Positions 36,733-49,547 are shown, counted from the stretch's first letter. The stretch is 64,000 nt of DNA from Moraxella osloensis (GCF_009867135.1 NZ_CP047226.1:620001-684000); one strand, 5' to 3'. Numbers and translations are program-made. The notes: generated by a model not told the origin, from the sequence alone.

Positions 36733-37269
36733 ATGGAGTGTAATCAACCTAAGCCGTTAATTATTTTGATTGGTCCAATGGGTGCGGGTAAGACCACAAT
36801 TGGTAAACTGTTGGCGCAGCAACTTGGGTTTACGTTTTATGACAGTGATCAGGAGATAGAACGCGTCTCAGGTGCCAGTATTAGCTGGATTTTTGAAAAA
36901 GAGGGTGAAGTAGGGTTTCGTCAACGCGAAACACGTGTACTTGATAAACTAACCCAGCTCGATCATGTCGTACTAGCCACAGGCGGCGGGGCAGTTACTA
37001 TCGATGAAAATCACCATTTTTTAAAACGGGGTATAATCATCTATTTGCGGGCAGAAGTTGACATTCAGTATGAACGCACTTGTCGTGACCGCAACCGCCC
37101 GTTATTACAAATAGACAATCCTAAGCAAAAGTTAACCGAACTGTTTGGTAAACGTGACCCAATTTATCAGCAGCTTGCTGACATCACCATTGTTACCGGT
37201 CACAGTTCCCCAAAAAAAATGGTGCATGATATTTTGCTGCAATTACAAGACGCCAATATAACCATTTAA
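36733..37269 (+). CDS. aroK: shikimate kinase
   Basis: A 178-residue P-loop kinase that phosphorylates shikimate. The Walker A motif is GPMGAGKTTIG; the shikimate-binding Asp is in YDSDQEIE, further residues are in GFRQRETRVL and the GGGA motif, and the lid is in CRDRNRPLL. ATG 36733 places the start 12 residues before the P-loop as in relatives; an in-frame GTG four codons upstream is an alternative. The order pilQ-aroK-aroB is conserved in gammaproteobacteria. Confidence 0.95.
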   Translation: MECNQPKPLIILIGPMGAGKTTIGKLLAQQLGFTFYDSDQEIERVSGASISWIFEKEGEVGFRQRETRVLDKLTQLDHVVLATGGGAVTIDENHHFLKRGIIIYLRAEVDIQYERTCRDRNRPLLQIDNPKQKLTELFGKRDPIYQQLADITIVTGHSSPKKMVHDILLQLQDANITI

Positions 37270-37337
37270 ATGTAGCGCTGTAGGTATGACAAGCTAATTG
37301 ATGACAACCTACTAGATGACAAAAAGATAACATTGAT

Positions 37338-38435
37338 ATGAGTACTGCCATGCGCCGTGAGTTAATTGTCCATACCCGTTCACACGACTATCCCATTTTT
37401 ATTGGGGAAAATCTCATCGAAGCCTTTGATTTTGCTGACTATATTGGCGGTAAACAAGTATTGGTTGTCACCAATGAGACAGTTGCACCCTTATATCTTG
37501 ATAAACTCGTCGCACGTCTGCCTGCCGATAAACTCATCAAAACTTGTATTTTACCTGATGGTGAGCAATATAAAACCCAGCAAAGCATTGATAGTATTTA
37601 TGATCAGTTGATGGAAAATCACTTTAACCGTGACTGTACGCTGATTGCGCTTGGTGGTGGCGTCATTGGTGATATGGTGGGTTTTGCGGCAGCAAGTTTT
37701 ATGCGCGGTGTGAATTTTATCCAAATTCCCACAACGTTGTTATCGCAAGTGGATTCTAGCGTGGGCGGCAAAACAGGCATCAATCATCGCTTGGGCAAAA
37801 ATATGATTGGCGCGTTTTGGCAGCCGCGTCTTGTTTTGGCAGATATGACCACCTTAAAAACCTTGCCACCGCGTGAATTGTCAGCAGGGTTAGCAGAAGT
37901 TATCAAATACGCGTTAATCGGCGATGTGGCTTTTTTGGCCTGGCTTGAAACCCATATGACATCGTTACGCGCGCTCGATTTGAATTTGTTAGCCCAAGCC
38001 GTACTGATTTCTTGCCAGCATAAAGCGGATATTGTGGCGCAAGATGAGTTTGAAGCCAATACACGCGCGCTGCTTAATTTTGGTCATACTTTTGGGCATG
38101 TGATTGAAACGCATGAAGGTTATGGCAATTGGCTGCACGGTGAAGCAGTCGCGGTAGGCATGATTCAAGCGATGCAGTTGTCACAAAAACAAGGGTGGCT
38201 TAGCGCGGATGATGTTGACAGAGCCAGCTCTTTAATCGCTCGTGCTGATTTACCTACCCATCCGCCAGTCATTGAGGTGGGCACAGCACTGGATTTGATG
38301 GGTCATGATAAAAAAGTCAAATCCGGCAAAATTCGTCTCGTATTACTAGAACAATTGGGACAAGCGGTATTGACGTCAGCGTATGATCCAGCGTTACTGA
38401 CAGACGTACTGGCTTTGACTGATAAACCTAATTGA
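37338..38435 (+). CDS. aroB: 3-dehydroquinate synthase
   Basis: A 365-residue NAD- and metal-dependent enzyme of the shikimate pathway. NAD-site motifs include DGEQYKT and [19 protein letters not shown]. Metal ligands are expected in the glutamate of [10 protein letters not shown] and in the histidines of [14 protein letters not shown] and [11 protein letters not shown]. Full length. It follows aroK by 68 bp and is followed by a DamX-position membrane protein. Confidence 0.97.
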   Translation: MSTAMRRELIVHTRSHDYPIFIGENLIEAFDFADYIGGKQVLVVTNETVAPLYLDKLVARLPADKLIKTCILPDGEQYKTQQSIDSIYDQLMENHFNRDCTLIALGGGVIGDMVGFAAASFMRGVNFIQIPTTLLSQVDSSVGGKTGINHRLGKNMIGAFWQPRLVLADMTTLKTLPPRELSAGLAEVIKYALIGDVAFLAWLETHMTSLRALDLNLLAQAVLISCQHKADIVAQDEFEANTRALLNFGHTFGHVIETHEGYGNWLHGEAVAVGMIQAMQLSQKQGWLSADDVDRASSLIARADLPTHPPVIEVGTALDLMGHDKKVKSGKIRLVLLEQLGQAVLTSAYDPALLTDVLALTDKPN

Positions 38436-38504
38436 TATAAATTTTATAGATGGGTTAAAGCGTCATATCGGGCGTTAACCTTACCTCGGACAGAAGGTTG
38501 TTTT

Positions 38505-39488
38505 ATGGTGCATTCTTTATCTACGCTGTATCGTTCATGGGCATTTAAAGTGACCACTTGGCTGATTTTAGCAGCGATTGCAGGGGGCTTGACGGTCATG
38601 GTGTGGATTGCCTCTGCGGTAAAGCCTGCCAAAAGTGCGGTGAAAGCGGCGAGTAATGCCAATCAAAATCAAGATCCCACCGCGCTACTATTGGCAAAAG
38701 CACCAGAAGAGCTTAATAAAGAAGTGAGACCCATTAAATTTGATGCGGTGATTCGTGATATGCGCAACTATCCCAAAGAATTTAAGGACAGTCGCTTTAT
38801 CAAGGCCAATAACGGTAAATGGACAGTTCAAGTCATGAACGTGGTGGAGCACGAAGTGGTCACCGATTACCTAAATAGCCGTGACGATCGTGATAAATTT
38901 AATTATTTTCGTATCGTCGATGCCCATAACCAAAAACGCTTTGTTGTCACTTATGGCGTATTTGGCTCAGTACAAGAAGCGGTTGGCGCGGCTAAGGTGG
39001 TGAATTTTAATTTACCAAAAGAGGTCAAAGCTTTTCCTGAAGAATTTAAAATGTATGCCCCGCAAATGGATGAGTATGAAGTCGCGCCGCCCCTTCGTGA
39101 TGTCGGTAAGACAGCCGCGCGAGAAGTCAAACTAACCTCCACACCAAAATTATTGCCTGCGCCAAAAGCCAAAGTTGAACGGCAACCACAAGCTGCGACT
39201 TCCACAGCAGCAGAACCAAAACGCGTAGCACCAAAAACCAGCATTGAAAAGTCAGCCAATCCGCAAGAGACCCTTTCTATCCAAGAAGGTAAAGTGATTG
39301 CTGAAAGCAACAGTAACGACTCAAATGTTACCCGTTCAGAACCAAAAGTTATCAATAGCAAGAACGATAATGCTGACGTCAAACCCAAACAAACTCACAG
39401 CAAGCCGTCTGAAGAAAAGCCAAAATCCAAAGATGCCTCAAAGGATAGCATGGGCGAGTTAATCAACCAAAAGTCCCAAGCCAACTAG
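38505..39488 (+). CDS. SPOR-like membrane protein in the DamX position
   Basis: A 327-residue protein with one membrane segment (about residues 15-38). A periplasmic domain (about 85-190) follows, starting at NGKWTVQVMNVVEHEVVTDYL and containing FVVTYGVFGSVQEAVGAAKVVN, which has the alternation and spacing of a SPOR fold. A long hydrophilic tail, rich in Lys, Pro, Ser and Asn, completes it. In E. coli, aroK-aroB is followed by damX, a SPOR septal protein; here the SPOR-like domain comes before the disordered part instead of after it. A septal peptidoglycan role is inferred from position and fold only. Confidence 0.65.
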   Translation: MVHSLSTLYRSWAFKVTTWLILAAIAGGLTVMVWIASAVKPAKSAVKAASNANQNQDPTALLLAKAPEELNKEVRPIKFDAVIRDMRNYPKEFKDSRFIKANNGKWTVQVMNVVEHEVVTDYLNSRDDRDKFNYFRIVDAHNQKRFVVTYGVFGSVQEAVGAAKVVNFNLPKEVKAFPEEFKMYAPQMDEYEVAPPLRDVGKTAAREVKLTSTPKLLPAPKAKVERQPQAATSTAAEPKRVAPKTSIEKSANPQETLSIQEGKVIAESNSNDSNVTRSEPKVINSKNDNADVKPKQTHSKPSEEKPKSKDASKDSMGELINQKSQAN

Positions 39489-39540
39489 TGACTTTAGACG
39501 AATTGGTTAGTTTTGGGATTCAAATAACAGTGGATTTTTT

Positions 39541-39577
39541 CACCCTTTTTCGTTAATATAACGAAGGGTGCCATTTT
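39541..39577 (+). terminator. probable terminator after the DamX-position gene
   Basis: CACCCTT(TTT)CGTTA pairs with TAACGAAGGGTG through a 12-bp stem with a 3-nt bulge. CCATTTTTATTT follows. Confidence 0.55.
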
Positions 39578-39710
39578 TATTTCTTATGGTACATATAGAT
39601 AACAAACATGACGGTTATCTATTCCAATCTTTTATGATTCAATAGCAAACATTGCACATATTTATAGTATGCCCATTTCTTTGCTACCAGCTTGTTAAGG
39701 GAACACGCTT

Positions 39711-42700
39711 ATGTCTTTAAATCAGTATTCAGATCAGCATAATCTTTACCAACCCGATGTGTTCAAAGACAACTGTGGGTTTGGTTTGATTGCGCATACC
39801 CATGGTGAAGCTAGTCATGACTTAGTGCAAACAGCGATTCATAGTTTAAGCTGTATGACCCACCGCGGTGGCGTGGCAGCCGATGGTAAGACAGGCGATG
39901 GTTGTGGTCTATTGATTGCGACGCCCAAAGTATTCTTTAAAAAAATCGCATCAGACAACGGTTTTACCCTAAACGAAATTTTTGCCGTCGGCACGGTATT
40001 TGTTAACCTTGATAAAGCATTAGCACAGCATAGCCAAGATACCCTAAGCGAAGCGATTGAAGCACAAGGTTTGCTAGTCGCTGGCTGGCGTGATGTGCCG
40101 GTTGATTTAAGTATCGTCGGTGACATTGCCCGTGAATCACTCCCAGGCTTTAAACAAATTTTAGTCAATTGCCCCATCAATATGGACGAGGCAACGTTTA
40201 ACCGTAAATTATTCGTTGCACGCCGCAAAGCAGAAATCGCGCTGAAAGACGATCCATTATTTTATGTGACGTCATTGACCTCACAAGTGGTTATCTATAA
40301 AGGCTTGGTCATGCCTGCTGATTTGCCCGCGTTCTTCTTGGATTTGCAAGACGAACGTTTGGCGTCACACATTGTGGTATTCCACCAACGTTTCTCAACC
40401 AATACCCTGCCAAGATGGCCATTAGCACAGCCTTTTCGCTATCTTGCCCACAATGGTGAATTAAACACGATTGACGGTAACCGTGACTGGGCAGTCGCTC
40501 GTACGCCAAAATTTGTCACTGATTTAATTCCAGAGCTGCAACAATTACAGCCACTAGTCAACCGTGTCGGCTCTGACTCATCAAGCTTAGACAATATGCT
40601 TGAAGTACTGGTGTCAGGGGGCATGGATTTATTCCGTGCGCTTTCTATCCTCGTGCCACCCGCTTGGCAAAATGTTGACACGATGGACATGGATTTACGC
40701 GCGTTTTATGAGTTTTACTCACAGCATATGGAAGCTTGGGATGGTCCAGCCGGTCTAGTCATCCAAGATGGTCGCTATGCGGTTTGTATGCTTGACCGCA
40801 ATGGTTTACGTCCCTCACGGTGGGTGACTACCAAAAATGGCTATATCACCGTCGCTTCAGAAATCGGTACTTGGGATTATCAGCCTGAAGACGTGATTGC
40901 TAAGGGCCGCGTCGGACCGGGTCAAATGCTAGTGATTGATACCGAAACTGGTAACATCATGGATACCAAAGCAGTGGGTCGTCAGCTGAAAAAAGCTCAC
41001 CCATATCGCCTATGGTTACGGGAAAATGCGGTACGTCTACGGGATGATGAACAGCTAGAAGAAAAAGCCTATGAACAACGTGAAACAGGCGAGAACCTGT
41101 TAGCACTGCAAAAAATGTTTCATATCACCAATGAAGAACGCACAGAAATCATCCGTCCTTCAGCCGAAAACGGTCAAGAAGCCGTTGGTTCAATGGGCGA
41201 TGATACCCCGATGGCGGTACTGTCAAAACAAGTTCGTCACGTGGCTGATTTCTTCCGTCAACAATTCGCTCAGGTTACCAACCCACCAATCGATCCTCTG
41301 CGCGAAGCGATTGTGATGTCATTGGAAACTTGTTTGGGTAGCGAAAAAAATATTTTTGAACCCACGCCAGACCACGCCAACCGTATCGTGTTGTCATCGC
41401 CTGTGTTGTCATCGAGCAAAATGATGCAACTACGCAGCGTCACAAAACCAGGTTTTGAAATTGAAACCATTGATTTAAATTATGATGAATCAATGGCCTT
41501 AGACGATGCCATCAGAAACATCTGTGAGCAAGCTGCCCAAGCGGTACGCGCAGGTAAAGTATTGATTGTATTATCTGACCGCAATATTGAAAAAGGTAAA
41601 GTACCTGCCAATGCCATTATGGTGACAGGTGCGGTGCATCATCACTTGATTAATGTGGGTTTACGCGCAGATGCCAACTTAATCATCGAAACAGGTTTGG
41701 TACGTGATTCGCACCAATTAGCGGTCTTGTTAGGGTTTGGCGCTACCGCGGTTTATCCCTACTTGGCTTATAATGTGATTGCAGACTTGGTCGATAAAGG
41801 CGACTTGCTTGGTGACCCGTTGTACGCCAAAAACAACTTCCGCAAAAGTTTGGATAAAGGCTTATTAAAAATCCTATCAAAAATGGGTATTTCTACCGTC
41901 TCTTCTTACCGCGGCGCGCAATTGTTCGAAGCCGTGGGTTTATCAGAAGAAGTGGTTGAGCTTTGCTTTACTGGGGTTGAAAGCCGTATCTCAGGTGCCA
42001 CGTTTGAAGATTTGGCGATTGACCAACAAATCTTGGCAAAAAACGCCTTTACCAAACGTGTACCGCTTGACCAAGGCGGCTTGTTAAAATTCGTCTTTAA
42101 CAAAGAATACCACGCCTTCAACCCAGATGTAATTCAAGCGCTACATAAAGCGGTACGCACGGGCGACTACGACAACTACAAAGAATATGCGTCAATTGTC
42201 AACAGCCGTCCTGTCGCGACGTTACGTGATTTGTTGCAGTTAGATACCAGTAAATCCATCAGTGTTGATGACGTTGAGCCTATTGAACAAATCCTAAAAC
42301 GCTTTGACTCAGCAGGTATGTCATTAGGCGCCTTGTCGCCAGAAGCACACGAGGCGATTGCAACCGCGATGAACACAATTGGCGGACGTTCAAACTCGGG
42401 TGAGGGCGGTGAAGATCCCACGCGTTATGGCACGATTCGTAACTCAAAAATCAAACAAGTCGCCTCAGGTCGTTTCGGGGTTACGCCCGCTTACTTGCGT
42501 TCTGCAGAAGTCATGCAGATTAAAATCGCGCAGGGGGCAAAACCCGGTGAAGGCGGTCAGTTACCCGGTGGTAAAGTAAATAGCTTAATTGCGCGTTTGC
42601 GTTACTCAGTGCCAGGTGTCACCTTGATTTCACCGCCACCGCATCATGATATTTATTCGATTGAAGACTTGGCGCAGCTAATTTTTGACTTAAAACAAGT

Positions 42701-44180
42701 CAATCCAAACGCGCTTGTGTCAGTCAAACTGGTGTCGCGCCCAGGTGTAGGCACTATTGCAACGGGTGTGGCAAAAGCGTATGCCGATTTGATTACCATT
42801 TCAGGGTATGATGGTGGTACCGCAGCATCTCCTTTGTCGTCAATTCACTATGCAGGCTCGCCTTGGGAGCTAGGTTTATCTGAAGCGCACCAATCGCTTC
42901 GTGTCAATGGGTTACGTCATAAAGTACGCGTGCAAACAGATGGTGGTCTAAAAACGGGTTTAGACGTCGTAAAAGCAGCAATATTGGGGGCGGAAAGCTT
43001 TGGTTTTGGTACCACGCCAATGATTGCCGTGGGCTGTAAATACTTGCGTATCTGTCACCTAAACAACTGTCCAACGGGCGTGGCAACGCAAAAATCAGAA
43101 CTGCGCGATGAGCATTTTATCGGTGAAGCCGACATGCTGATTAATTTCTTTAGATTTGTGGCACAAGAAACCCGTGAATGGTTGGCCGCATTGGGCGTGC
43201 GTTCAATGGAAGAGCTTGTGGGTCGTACCGACTTGCTATCAGTCATGTCAGGCACTACCAATAAGCAACAACACCTAAACTTAGCGCCGCTATTATTTAC
43301 CCATAGTAAAGGCGATGGCAAACCACAAACTTGTCAAGTTGAGCGCAATGAGCCATTTGACAAAGGCTTGCTCGCTGAACAAATGGTTATCGATATGATG
43401 GATACCATCAAATCAGCCAAAGGCGGTGACTTTAGCTATCGTATTGGCAACTGTGACCGTTCTATCGGTGCGCGTATCTCAGGGGAGATTGCTGCGCTGC
43501 ATGGCAACAATGGTATGGCAAGCGCGCCAATCAACTTACACTTAACCGGTACTGCGGGTCAAAGTTTAGGTGTATGGAATGCAGGCGGCTTAAACATTAA
43601 GCTTGAAGGCGATGCCAACGACTACGTAGGTAAAGGCATGGCAGGGGGTGAAATTGTGATTTACCCACCAAAAGGCTCGACGTTTGCTAGCCAGCAAACC
43701 GCTATCATCGGTAACACCTGTCTGTATGGTGCGACAAGCGGTCATCTATATGCGGCAGGTACGGCAGGTGAACGTTTTGCGGTTCGTAATTCAGGTTGTT
43801 TTGCGGTTGTTGAAGGTACTGGTGACCACTGCTGTGAATACATGACAGGGGGTGTGGTGACGGTGTTGGGTAAAACAGGGCTAAACTTCGGTGCTGGTAT
43901 GACAGGCGGTTTTGCTTACGTGCTTGACTTAGATGGCGATTTCTTTGACCGTTGTAACCATGAGCTTATCGATATGCATCGTATCTCAAGTGAGCAAACA
44001 GAAAATCACCGTATCAACTTGATGTCGATTATCAAAACTCACGTGGCAAAAACAGGTAGCCAATGGGGTCAAACCATCCTTGATGACTTTGAGCATTATG
44101 TTCGTAAGTTCTATTTGGTCAAACCAAAAGCCGCGAACATTACTTCGCTACTAAAAACGACCATGGCAGACCCACAATAA
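39711..44180 (+). CDS. gltB: glutamate synthase (NADPH) large subunit
   Basis: A 1489-residue subunit that releases ammonia from glutamine and makes glutamate from 2-oxoglutarate. The catalytic Cys22 lies in [10 protein letters not shown] and implies removal of a 21-residue propeptide. The FMN synthase domain contains [16 protein letters not shown] and [14 protein letters not shown]. The 3Fe-4S cysteines are in [14 protein letters not shown]. The C-terminal beta-helix domain carries Gly repeats such as [10 protein letters not shown]. Length is full. gltD follows after 164 bp, including a hairpin at 44218. Confidence 0.98.
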   Translation: MSLNQYSDQHNLYQPDVFKDNCGFGLIAHTHGEASHDLVQTAIHSLSCMTHRGGVAADGKTGDGCGLLIATPKVFFKKIASDNGFTLNEIFAVGTVFVNLDKALAQHSQDTLSEAIEAQGLLVAGWRDVPVDLSIVGDIARESLPGFKQILVNCPINMDEATFNRKLFVARRKAEIALKDDPLFYVTSLTSQVVIYKGLVMPADLPAFFLDLQDERLASHIVVFHQRFSTNTLPRWPLAQPFRYLAHNGELNTIDGNRDWAVARTPKFVTDLIPELQQLQPLVNRVGSDSSSLDNMLEVLVSGGMDLFRALSILVPPAWQNVDTMDMDLRAFYEFYSQHMEAWDGPAGLVIQDGRYAVCMLDRNGLRPSRWVTTKNGYITVASEIGTWDYQPEDVIAKGRVGPGQMLVIDTETGNIMDTKAVGRQLKKAHPYRLWLRENAVRLRDDEQLEEKAYEQRETGENLLALQKMFHITNEERTEIIRPSAENGQEAVGSMGDDTPMAVLSKQVRHVADFFRQQFAQVTNPPIDPLREAIVMSLETCLGSEKNIFEPTPDHANRIVLSSPVLSSSKMMQLRSVTKPGFEIETIDLNYDESMALDDAIRNICEQAAQAVRAGKVLIVLSDRNIEKGKVPANAIMVTGAVHHHLINVGLRADANLIIETGLVRDSHQLAVLLGFGATAVYPYLAYNVIADLVDKGDLLGDPLYAKNNFRKSLDKGLLKILSKMGISTVSSYRGAQLFEAVGLSEEVVELCFTGVESRISGATFEDLAIDQQILAKNAFTKRVPLDQGGLLKFVFNKEYHAFNPDVIQALHKAVRTGDYDNYKEYASIVNSRPVATLRDLLQLDTSKSISVDDVEPIEQILKRFDSAGMSLGALSPEAHEAIATAMNTIGGRSNSGEGGEDPTRYGTIRNSKIKQVASGRFGVTPAYLRSAEVMQIKIAQGAKPGEGGQLPGGKVNSLIARLRYSVPGVTLISPPPHHDIYSIEDLAQLIFDLKQVNPNALVSVKLVSRPGVGTIATGVAKAYADLITISGYDGGTAASPLSSIHYAGSPWELGLSEAHQSLRVNGLRHKVRVQTDGGLKTGLDVVKAAILGAESFGFGTTPMIAVGCKYLRICHLNNCPTGVATQKSELRDEHFIGEADMLINFFRFVAQETREWLAALGVRSMEELVGRTDLLSVMSGTTNKQQHLNLAPLLFTHSKGDGKPQTCQVERNEPFDKGLLAEQMVIDMMDTIKSAKGGDFSYRIGNCDRSIGARISGEIAALHGNNGMASAPINLHLTGTAGQSLGVWNAGGLNIKLEGDANDYVGKGMAGGEIVIYPPKGSTFASQQTAIIGNTCLYGATSGHLYAAGTAGERFAVRNSGCFAVVEGTGDHCCEYMTGGVVTVLGKTGLNFGAGMTGGFAYVLDLDGDFFDRCNHELIDMHRISSEQTENHRINLMSIIKTHVAKTGSQWGQTILDDFEHYVRKFYLVKPKAANITSLLKTTMADPQ

Positions 44181-44217
44181 GCGATTATGTAGCATAATTT
44201 GATGATATTGGATTGCT

Positions 44218-44248
44218 AAAGGTAGCGCGTGACCAGCGCTCTACCTTT
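44218..44248 (+). other. intercistronic hairpin between gltB and gltD
   Basis: AAAGGTAG / CTACCTTT forms an 8-bp outer stem enclosing a GC-rich inner helix. No T-run follows. It may stabilise or process gltB mRNA, or tune the gltB to gltD ratio. Confidence 0.45.
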
Positions 44249-44332
44249 AACTTAAATTTTAAAAGTTCGCTGTCAAGCAGGTCGGTATACAGTGAATCGC
44301 TGGATACCACTCACTTAGGAGCATTGCTTTAG

Positions 44333-45766
<1,434 letters not shown>

Positions 45767-45807
45767 GCGTGAAACTTCTTTAGCTAACAATTGCTGTTAA
45801 TTACGTC

Positions 45808-45836
45808 AAAAAACCCAATATCGATTGGGTTTTTTT
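45808..45836 (+). terminator. Rho-independent terminator after gltD
   Basis: AAAAAACCCAAT / ATTGGGTTTTTT with loop ATCG, plus one more T. Confidence 0.88.
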
Positions 45837-45914
45837 ACAGCTAAATTTCGGTGCGTTTTTGTCCACTTTGGGCTATTATGTCGCATAAATTCATCATACT
45901 ACTAGGTCAATGAC

Positions 45915-46463
45915 ATGCCATTTGCGCAGCATTTTCGTCCCGCTACTTGGGCAAAATTACGGTGTCAACATGCCAATCTTTATCAAATCGATGAACAGCT
46001 GTTTCGTAGTGAGCAGCTAACGCCCGATGATATCGGTATTATCCAGCAATACGGCATCAATACCCTTATCAATTTACGATTTTTTGATCGCGATGATAAC
46101 GAAGAAAATTTAGCCAATTTACCGCTGACCTTTATCAATCACCCATTGATGACTTGGGCGATTAAGCCGCAGCAACTTGCTGAAACTTTGTATGATATTT
46201 TGTGGCACCAAGCACGTGGCGACAAGATACTAGTGCATTGTTATCATGGCTCAGATCGCACGGGTATTACCGTTGCTATGTATCGCATTTTGGTACAAAA
46301 CTGGACGATTGAACATGCCAAAATCGAAATGCAGGACGGCGGGTATGGCTTTCACTGGATTTGGATTAATATCAGCAATTTATTGACCGAGGAAAAAGTG
46401 CAAGAAGTGCAACACGCCTTATTAGCGCTACAACGCCAAAAGCCTATTATTAGCCAACCTTAA
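45915..46463 (+). CDS. dual-specificity/tyrosine-type protein phosphatase family protein
   Basis: A 182-residue cytoplasmic protein. The CX5R loop HCYHGSDRTG lies at about residues 112-121, a LINLRFFDRDD strand comes earlier, and a YRSEQL-like opening (LFRSEQLTPDDIGII) is typical of PTP/DSP-like proteins related to SIW14. The substrate is unknown. It is followed after 33 bp by a flippase gene on the same strand, and a role in controlling envelope polysaccharide is possible. No kinase gene is adjacent. Confidence 0.8.
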   Translation: MPFAQHFRPATWAKLRCQHANLYQIDEQLFRSEQLTPDDIGIIQQYGINTLINLRFFDRDDNEENLANLPLTFINHPLMTWAIKPQQLAETLYDILWHQARGDKILVHCYHGSDRTGITVAMYRILVQNWTIEHAKIEMQDGGYGFHWIWINISNLLTEEKVQEVQHALLALQRQKPIISQP

Positions 46464-46496
46464 AACCCATCAAGCGACATTAACTTTGGATAGCCT

Positions 46497-47948
46497 GTGA
46501 ATATCAAACGACTGTTAGGTGAAACCATTATCTATGGTATCGGTGCGATTTTACCCCGTGTCATTACCTTTTTACTCAATCCGTTGTATATCAATTACAT
46601 CGATAAAGAAGCCTTTGCTATCTTTACCAGCCTATATGCCTGGATTGCTTTTATCAATATTGTGCTCACTTTTGGTTTTGAAACATCGTATTTTCGCTTT
46701 TCAGGAGAAGATAAAACAGGCGCCGCCGAAAAAAATGTGTTTAGCACGGCGTTTTGGTTTATTGCCATGTTGGCAGGCGGTTTTTTGGTCATGGTGTTGC
46801 TGTTTAGCAATCCCTTATCAATCCTGATGGATTATGGCAATCATCCTGAATTTTTGCGTTGGTTTGCTTGGATTGCGTTTTTTGATGCAATTTGTACCAT
46901 TCCGTTTGCTTGGCTACGTTATCACAACCAGCCTGTGAAGTATTCGGTGGTACGGGTAGTGTCGATTTTGATACAGACTGTGGTGGTTATTGCGCTGTTT
47001 CGTTTTGTGCCCATTGAGGCTGCCAAAAGTTTCGGTTTGACCGAGCAAGTGGCGTATCCGTTCTTTGCCAATTTAGTTGCCAGTCTTGCCACTTTTATGA
47101 TGCTGTTTCCGATTATCAAAAAAGTACGCTTACATTTTGATAAAGCCTTGTTCAAACGTATGATTCGCTATTCTTATCCGGTCATGCTGGCAGGGTTGGC
47201 GTTTATGGTGAATGAAAACTTCGATAAAATCATTCAATATTATATGATTGATAAAGGCGATGCGGGGGCATACGGTGGCTGCTACAAATTGGCGGTGTTA
47301 ATGACTTTGTTTGTAACCGCGTATCGGATGGGGATTGAGCCGTTTTTATTCAAACAAATGCACCATGCCAATGCCAAACATACTTATGCTATGATGACAG
47401 AGTACTTTGCTTTATTTGCATCGGTGGTGGCGCTTGGGATTATTGCCAATATTTCATGGCTCAAACGGTTATTTATCACCGATCCCAGTTATTGGACAGC
47501 GATTAATATCGTACCGATTATCGTCATTGCAAACCTATGTTTCGGGATTTATTACAACCTATCAACTTGGTATAAGGTAACTGACCGTACTGGGATTGGC
47601 TCAGCCATCTCATGGCTTGGGGCGGGACTGACTATTTTGCTCCATATGCTGTTTTTAAAAAAATACGGCTTTATGATGTCGGCGTGGGTGACGCTTTTTG
47701 TTTATTTCCTCATGATGATAGTATCGTACGCGCTTGGACAGCATTTTTATCCGATACCTTACCAAACCAAAAAAATCGTTTTCTTTTTGGGCACGCTGAT
47801 GCTGTTTAGCGTGATAATCGTCAGTGCTTTTCAAATGAATTTTTGGTTATCCAATACCTTATTACTGGTCTATATTGGCTTAATCGGCTATAGCGAGCGC
47901 GCGCTGTTAAAACGTTTGGTAAAAGCAAAAGCAAAAGTAAAAGCGTAA
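46497..47948 (+). CDS. polysaccharide (oligosaccharide) flippase family protein, Wzx-like
   Basis: A 483-residue integral membrane protein with about 12-14 hydrophobic segments. It starts MNIKRLLGETIIYGIGAILPRVITFLLNPLY-like, the usual opening of MOP-superfamily flippases (shown here only as its pattern: basic start, GxxxPR, LNPLY). These proteins move undecaprenyl-linked sugars across the inner membrane. Translation begins at GTG. No glycosyltransferase or polymerase genes are nearby, so the substrate cannot be deduced. The last residues are a Lys/Ala-rich tail. Confidence 0.85.
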   Translation: MNIKRLLGETIIYGIGAILPRVITFLLNPLYINYIDKEAFAIFTSLYAWIAFINIVLTFGFETSYFRFSGEDKTGAAEKNVFSTAFWFIAMLAGGFLVMVLLFSNPLSILMDYGNHPEFLRWFAWIAFFDAICTIPFAWLRYHNQPVKYSVVRVVSILIQTVVVIALFRFVPIEAAKSFGLTEQVAYPFFANLVASLATFMMLFPIIKKVRLHFDKALFKRMIRYSYPVMLAGLAFMVNENFDKIIQYYMIDKGDAGAYGGCYKLAVLMTLFVTAYRMGIEPFLFKQMHHANAKHTYAMMTEYFALFASVVALGIIANISWLKRLFITDPSYWTAINIVPIIVIANLCFGIYYNLSTWYKVTDRTGIGSAISWLGAGLTILLHMLFLKKYGFMMSAWVTLFVYFLMMIVSYALGQHFYPIPYQTKKIVFFLGTLMLFSVIIVSAFQMNFWLSNTLLLVYIGLIGYSERALLKRLVKAKAKVKA

Positions 47949-48032
47949 CGATTGAGCCTTAATAATATTTTAATGGGTCCCAGTATTTAATTTAGCCAAA
48001 TTATCCTTATATCAATTACTAGTCGCAATTGA

Positions 48033-48062
48033 TTCACCTTGCGCAAAAAAGTTTGCTATAGT
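48033..48062 (+). promoter_or_regulatory. candidate nadA promoter
   Basis: TTCACC at 48033-48038 and TATAGT at 48057-48062 are spaced 18 bp. Transcription would begin at about 48069, inside the first of two Shine-Dalgarno sequences. Confidence 0.45.
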
Positions 48063-48138
48063 AACAGCAGGAGAATCAATGAATTGCTACTTACCTGTGA
48101 TAGACATGGGTAAGTCATCTCATGAGAAGGAGTTTTTC

Positions 48139-49275
48139 ATGCAACAATCAAGTACGCCACAAGCCACTACCGAGCTTGCCAATCCTCTATTAGCGAATAA
48201 CGAGCAACTGATAGCAGTGTCTGCTAAAGACATTGTCAAACAACATCTCGATAAACTCGGTATACCCCAAGATATTCAGATTGACGATGCCGAATTTGCA
48301 GAAAAAAAACAGCGCATTGCCGATTTGTTAAAACAGCATAATGCCACGTTAATTGCTCACTATTATACCGACCCAAAAATCCAAGCAATTGCCGAAGCCA
48401 CAGGCGGTATCGTGTCGGATAGTTTAGAGATGGCACGGTTTGGGCGTGATAGTGATGCTGATGTGCTGATTGTTGCAGGCGTCAAATTCATGGGTGAGAC
48501 CGCCAAAATCCTAAGCCCAGCAAAAACGGTATTAATGCCAACGCTAGAAGCCACTTGCTCACTAGATTTGGGTTGTCCGATTGAAGACTTTAGCGCGTTT
48601 TGTGACCAGCATCCTGACCGTACTGTGGTGGTGTATGCCAACACCTCAGCGGCTGTTAAAGCGCGGGCAGATTGGGTGGTGACATCGAGTATCGCGGTTG
48701 AGCTCATTGACCATCTAGACAGCCAAGGTGAAAAAATCATTTGGGCACCTGACCAGCATTTGGGGCGTTATATCCAGCAAAAAGTGGGCGCAGATATGCT
48801 ACTGTGGGATGGCGCTTGTATCGTGCATGAAGAGTTCCGTAGCCGCAGCCTAAAAACCATGAAAGAGATGTACCCCGATGCCGCCGTATTGGTACACCCA
48901 GAATCACCGATTGAGATGACCCAAATGGCAGATGCCGTCGGTAGCACCAGTCAGCTGATTAAAGCGGCACAAACCCTACCGCACAAGATGTTCATCGTCG
49001 CGACCGATCGCGGTATTTTTTATAAAATGCAGCAAGCCGCGCCAGATAAGGTGTTTATCGAAGCGCCGACGCGTGGCGAAGGTGCAACCTGTCGTTCATG
49101 TGCGCACTGCCCGTGGATGGCGATGAATGATTTAGACCAAATCATCCATGCACTGGAGAAAGTAGGCACGCCTGACGCCGTACCGCACGAGATTTTTGTT
49201 GATGCGCAGCTAATCGAACAAGCTAAAAAACCCCTAGATCGAATGTTGGCGTTTGGTGCCACGCTCAAAAGATAG
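48139..49275 (+). CDS. nadA: quinolinate synthase
   Basis: A 378-residue 4Fe-4S enzyme that condenses iminoaspartate with dihydroxyacetone phosphate to quinolinate for NAD synthesis. The three cluster cysteines are expected in [22 protein letters not shown] and [24 protein letters not shown] and the DSLEMARF segment are conserved. Start 48139 has AAGGAG six bases upstream. An in-frame ATG at 48079 also has AGGAG and would add 20 residues, but it lies almost at the predicted 5' end of the mRNA. Confidence 0.96.
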   Translation: MQQSSTPQATTELANPLLANNEQLIAVSAKDIVKQHLDKLGIPQDIQIDDAEFAEKKQRIADLLKQHNATLIAHYYTDPKIQAIAEATGGIVSDSLEMARFGRDSDADVLIVAGVKFMGETAKILSPAKTVLMPTLEATCSLDLGCPIEDFSAFCDQHPDRTVVVYANTSAAVKARADWVVTSSIAVELIDHLDSQGEKIIWAPDQHLGRYIQQKVGADMLLWDGACIVHEEFRSRSLKTMKEMYPDAAVLVHPESPIEMTQMADAVGSTSQLIKAAQTLPHKMFIVATDRGIFYKMQQAAPDKVFIEAPTRGEGATCRSCAHCPWMAMNDLDQIIHALEKVGTPDAVPHEIFVDAQLIEQAKKPLDRMLAFGATLKR

Positions 49276-49320
49276 GCATTAACAACCATCGGCTGTTTTT
49301 AAAATATTGAAAAAAAGTCG

Positions 49321-49349
49321 TTGACAGCCTAACTAACTTGCTTTAATAT
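49321..49349 (+). promoter_or_regulatory. strong promoter of the tRNA-Pro-Arg-His cluster
   Basis: A perfect TTGACA (49321-49326) and TAATAT (49344-49349) are spaced 17 bp, with a GC-richer stretch after the -10, as in stable RNA promoters. Confidence 0.75.
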
Positions 49350-49429
49350 ACGCACCACTTAGCGATGATAGCCTTTAAGCTCACCATTGCTAAGGTGTTG
49401 AAGTAACAATTAAAGCCTAGTTAGGCAAT

Positions 49430-49506
49430 CGGAGTGTAGCACAGCTTGGTAGTGCACCTGGTTTGGGACCAGGGGGTCGAAGGTTCGAATCCTTTCACTC
49501 CGACCA
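49430..49506 (+). tRNA. tRNA-Pro (TGG anticodon)
   Basis: Acceptor stem CGGAGTG / CACTCCG, anticodon stem CCTGG / CCAGG with loop TTTGGGA (anticodon TGG), discriminator A and encoded CCA. 77 nt. Confidence 0.97.
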
Positions 49507-49547
49507 TTCATCTTTTACACTTAACCAAGTTAAAAAGATGAATCAAG

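Noticed and set aside
39640-39710. TTGCAC and TATAGT upstream of gltB considered as a promoter.
   Set aside because: The two elements are only 5 bp apart, and no other -35 fits.
48079-48138. Upstream 20-residue extension considered as the NadA N-terminus.
   Set aside because: The start would lie about 10 nt from the predicted mRNA 5' end, and the family does not need the extension; start 48139 was preferred.
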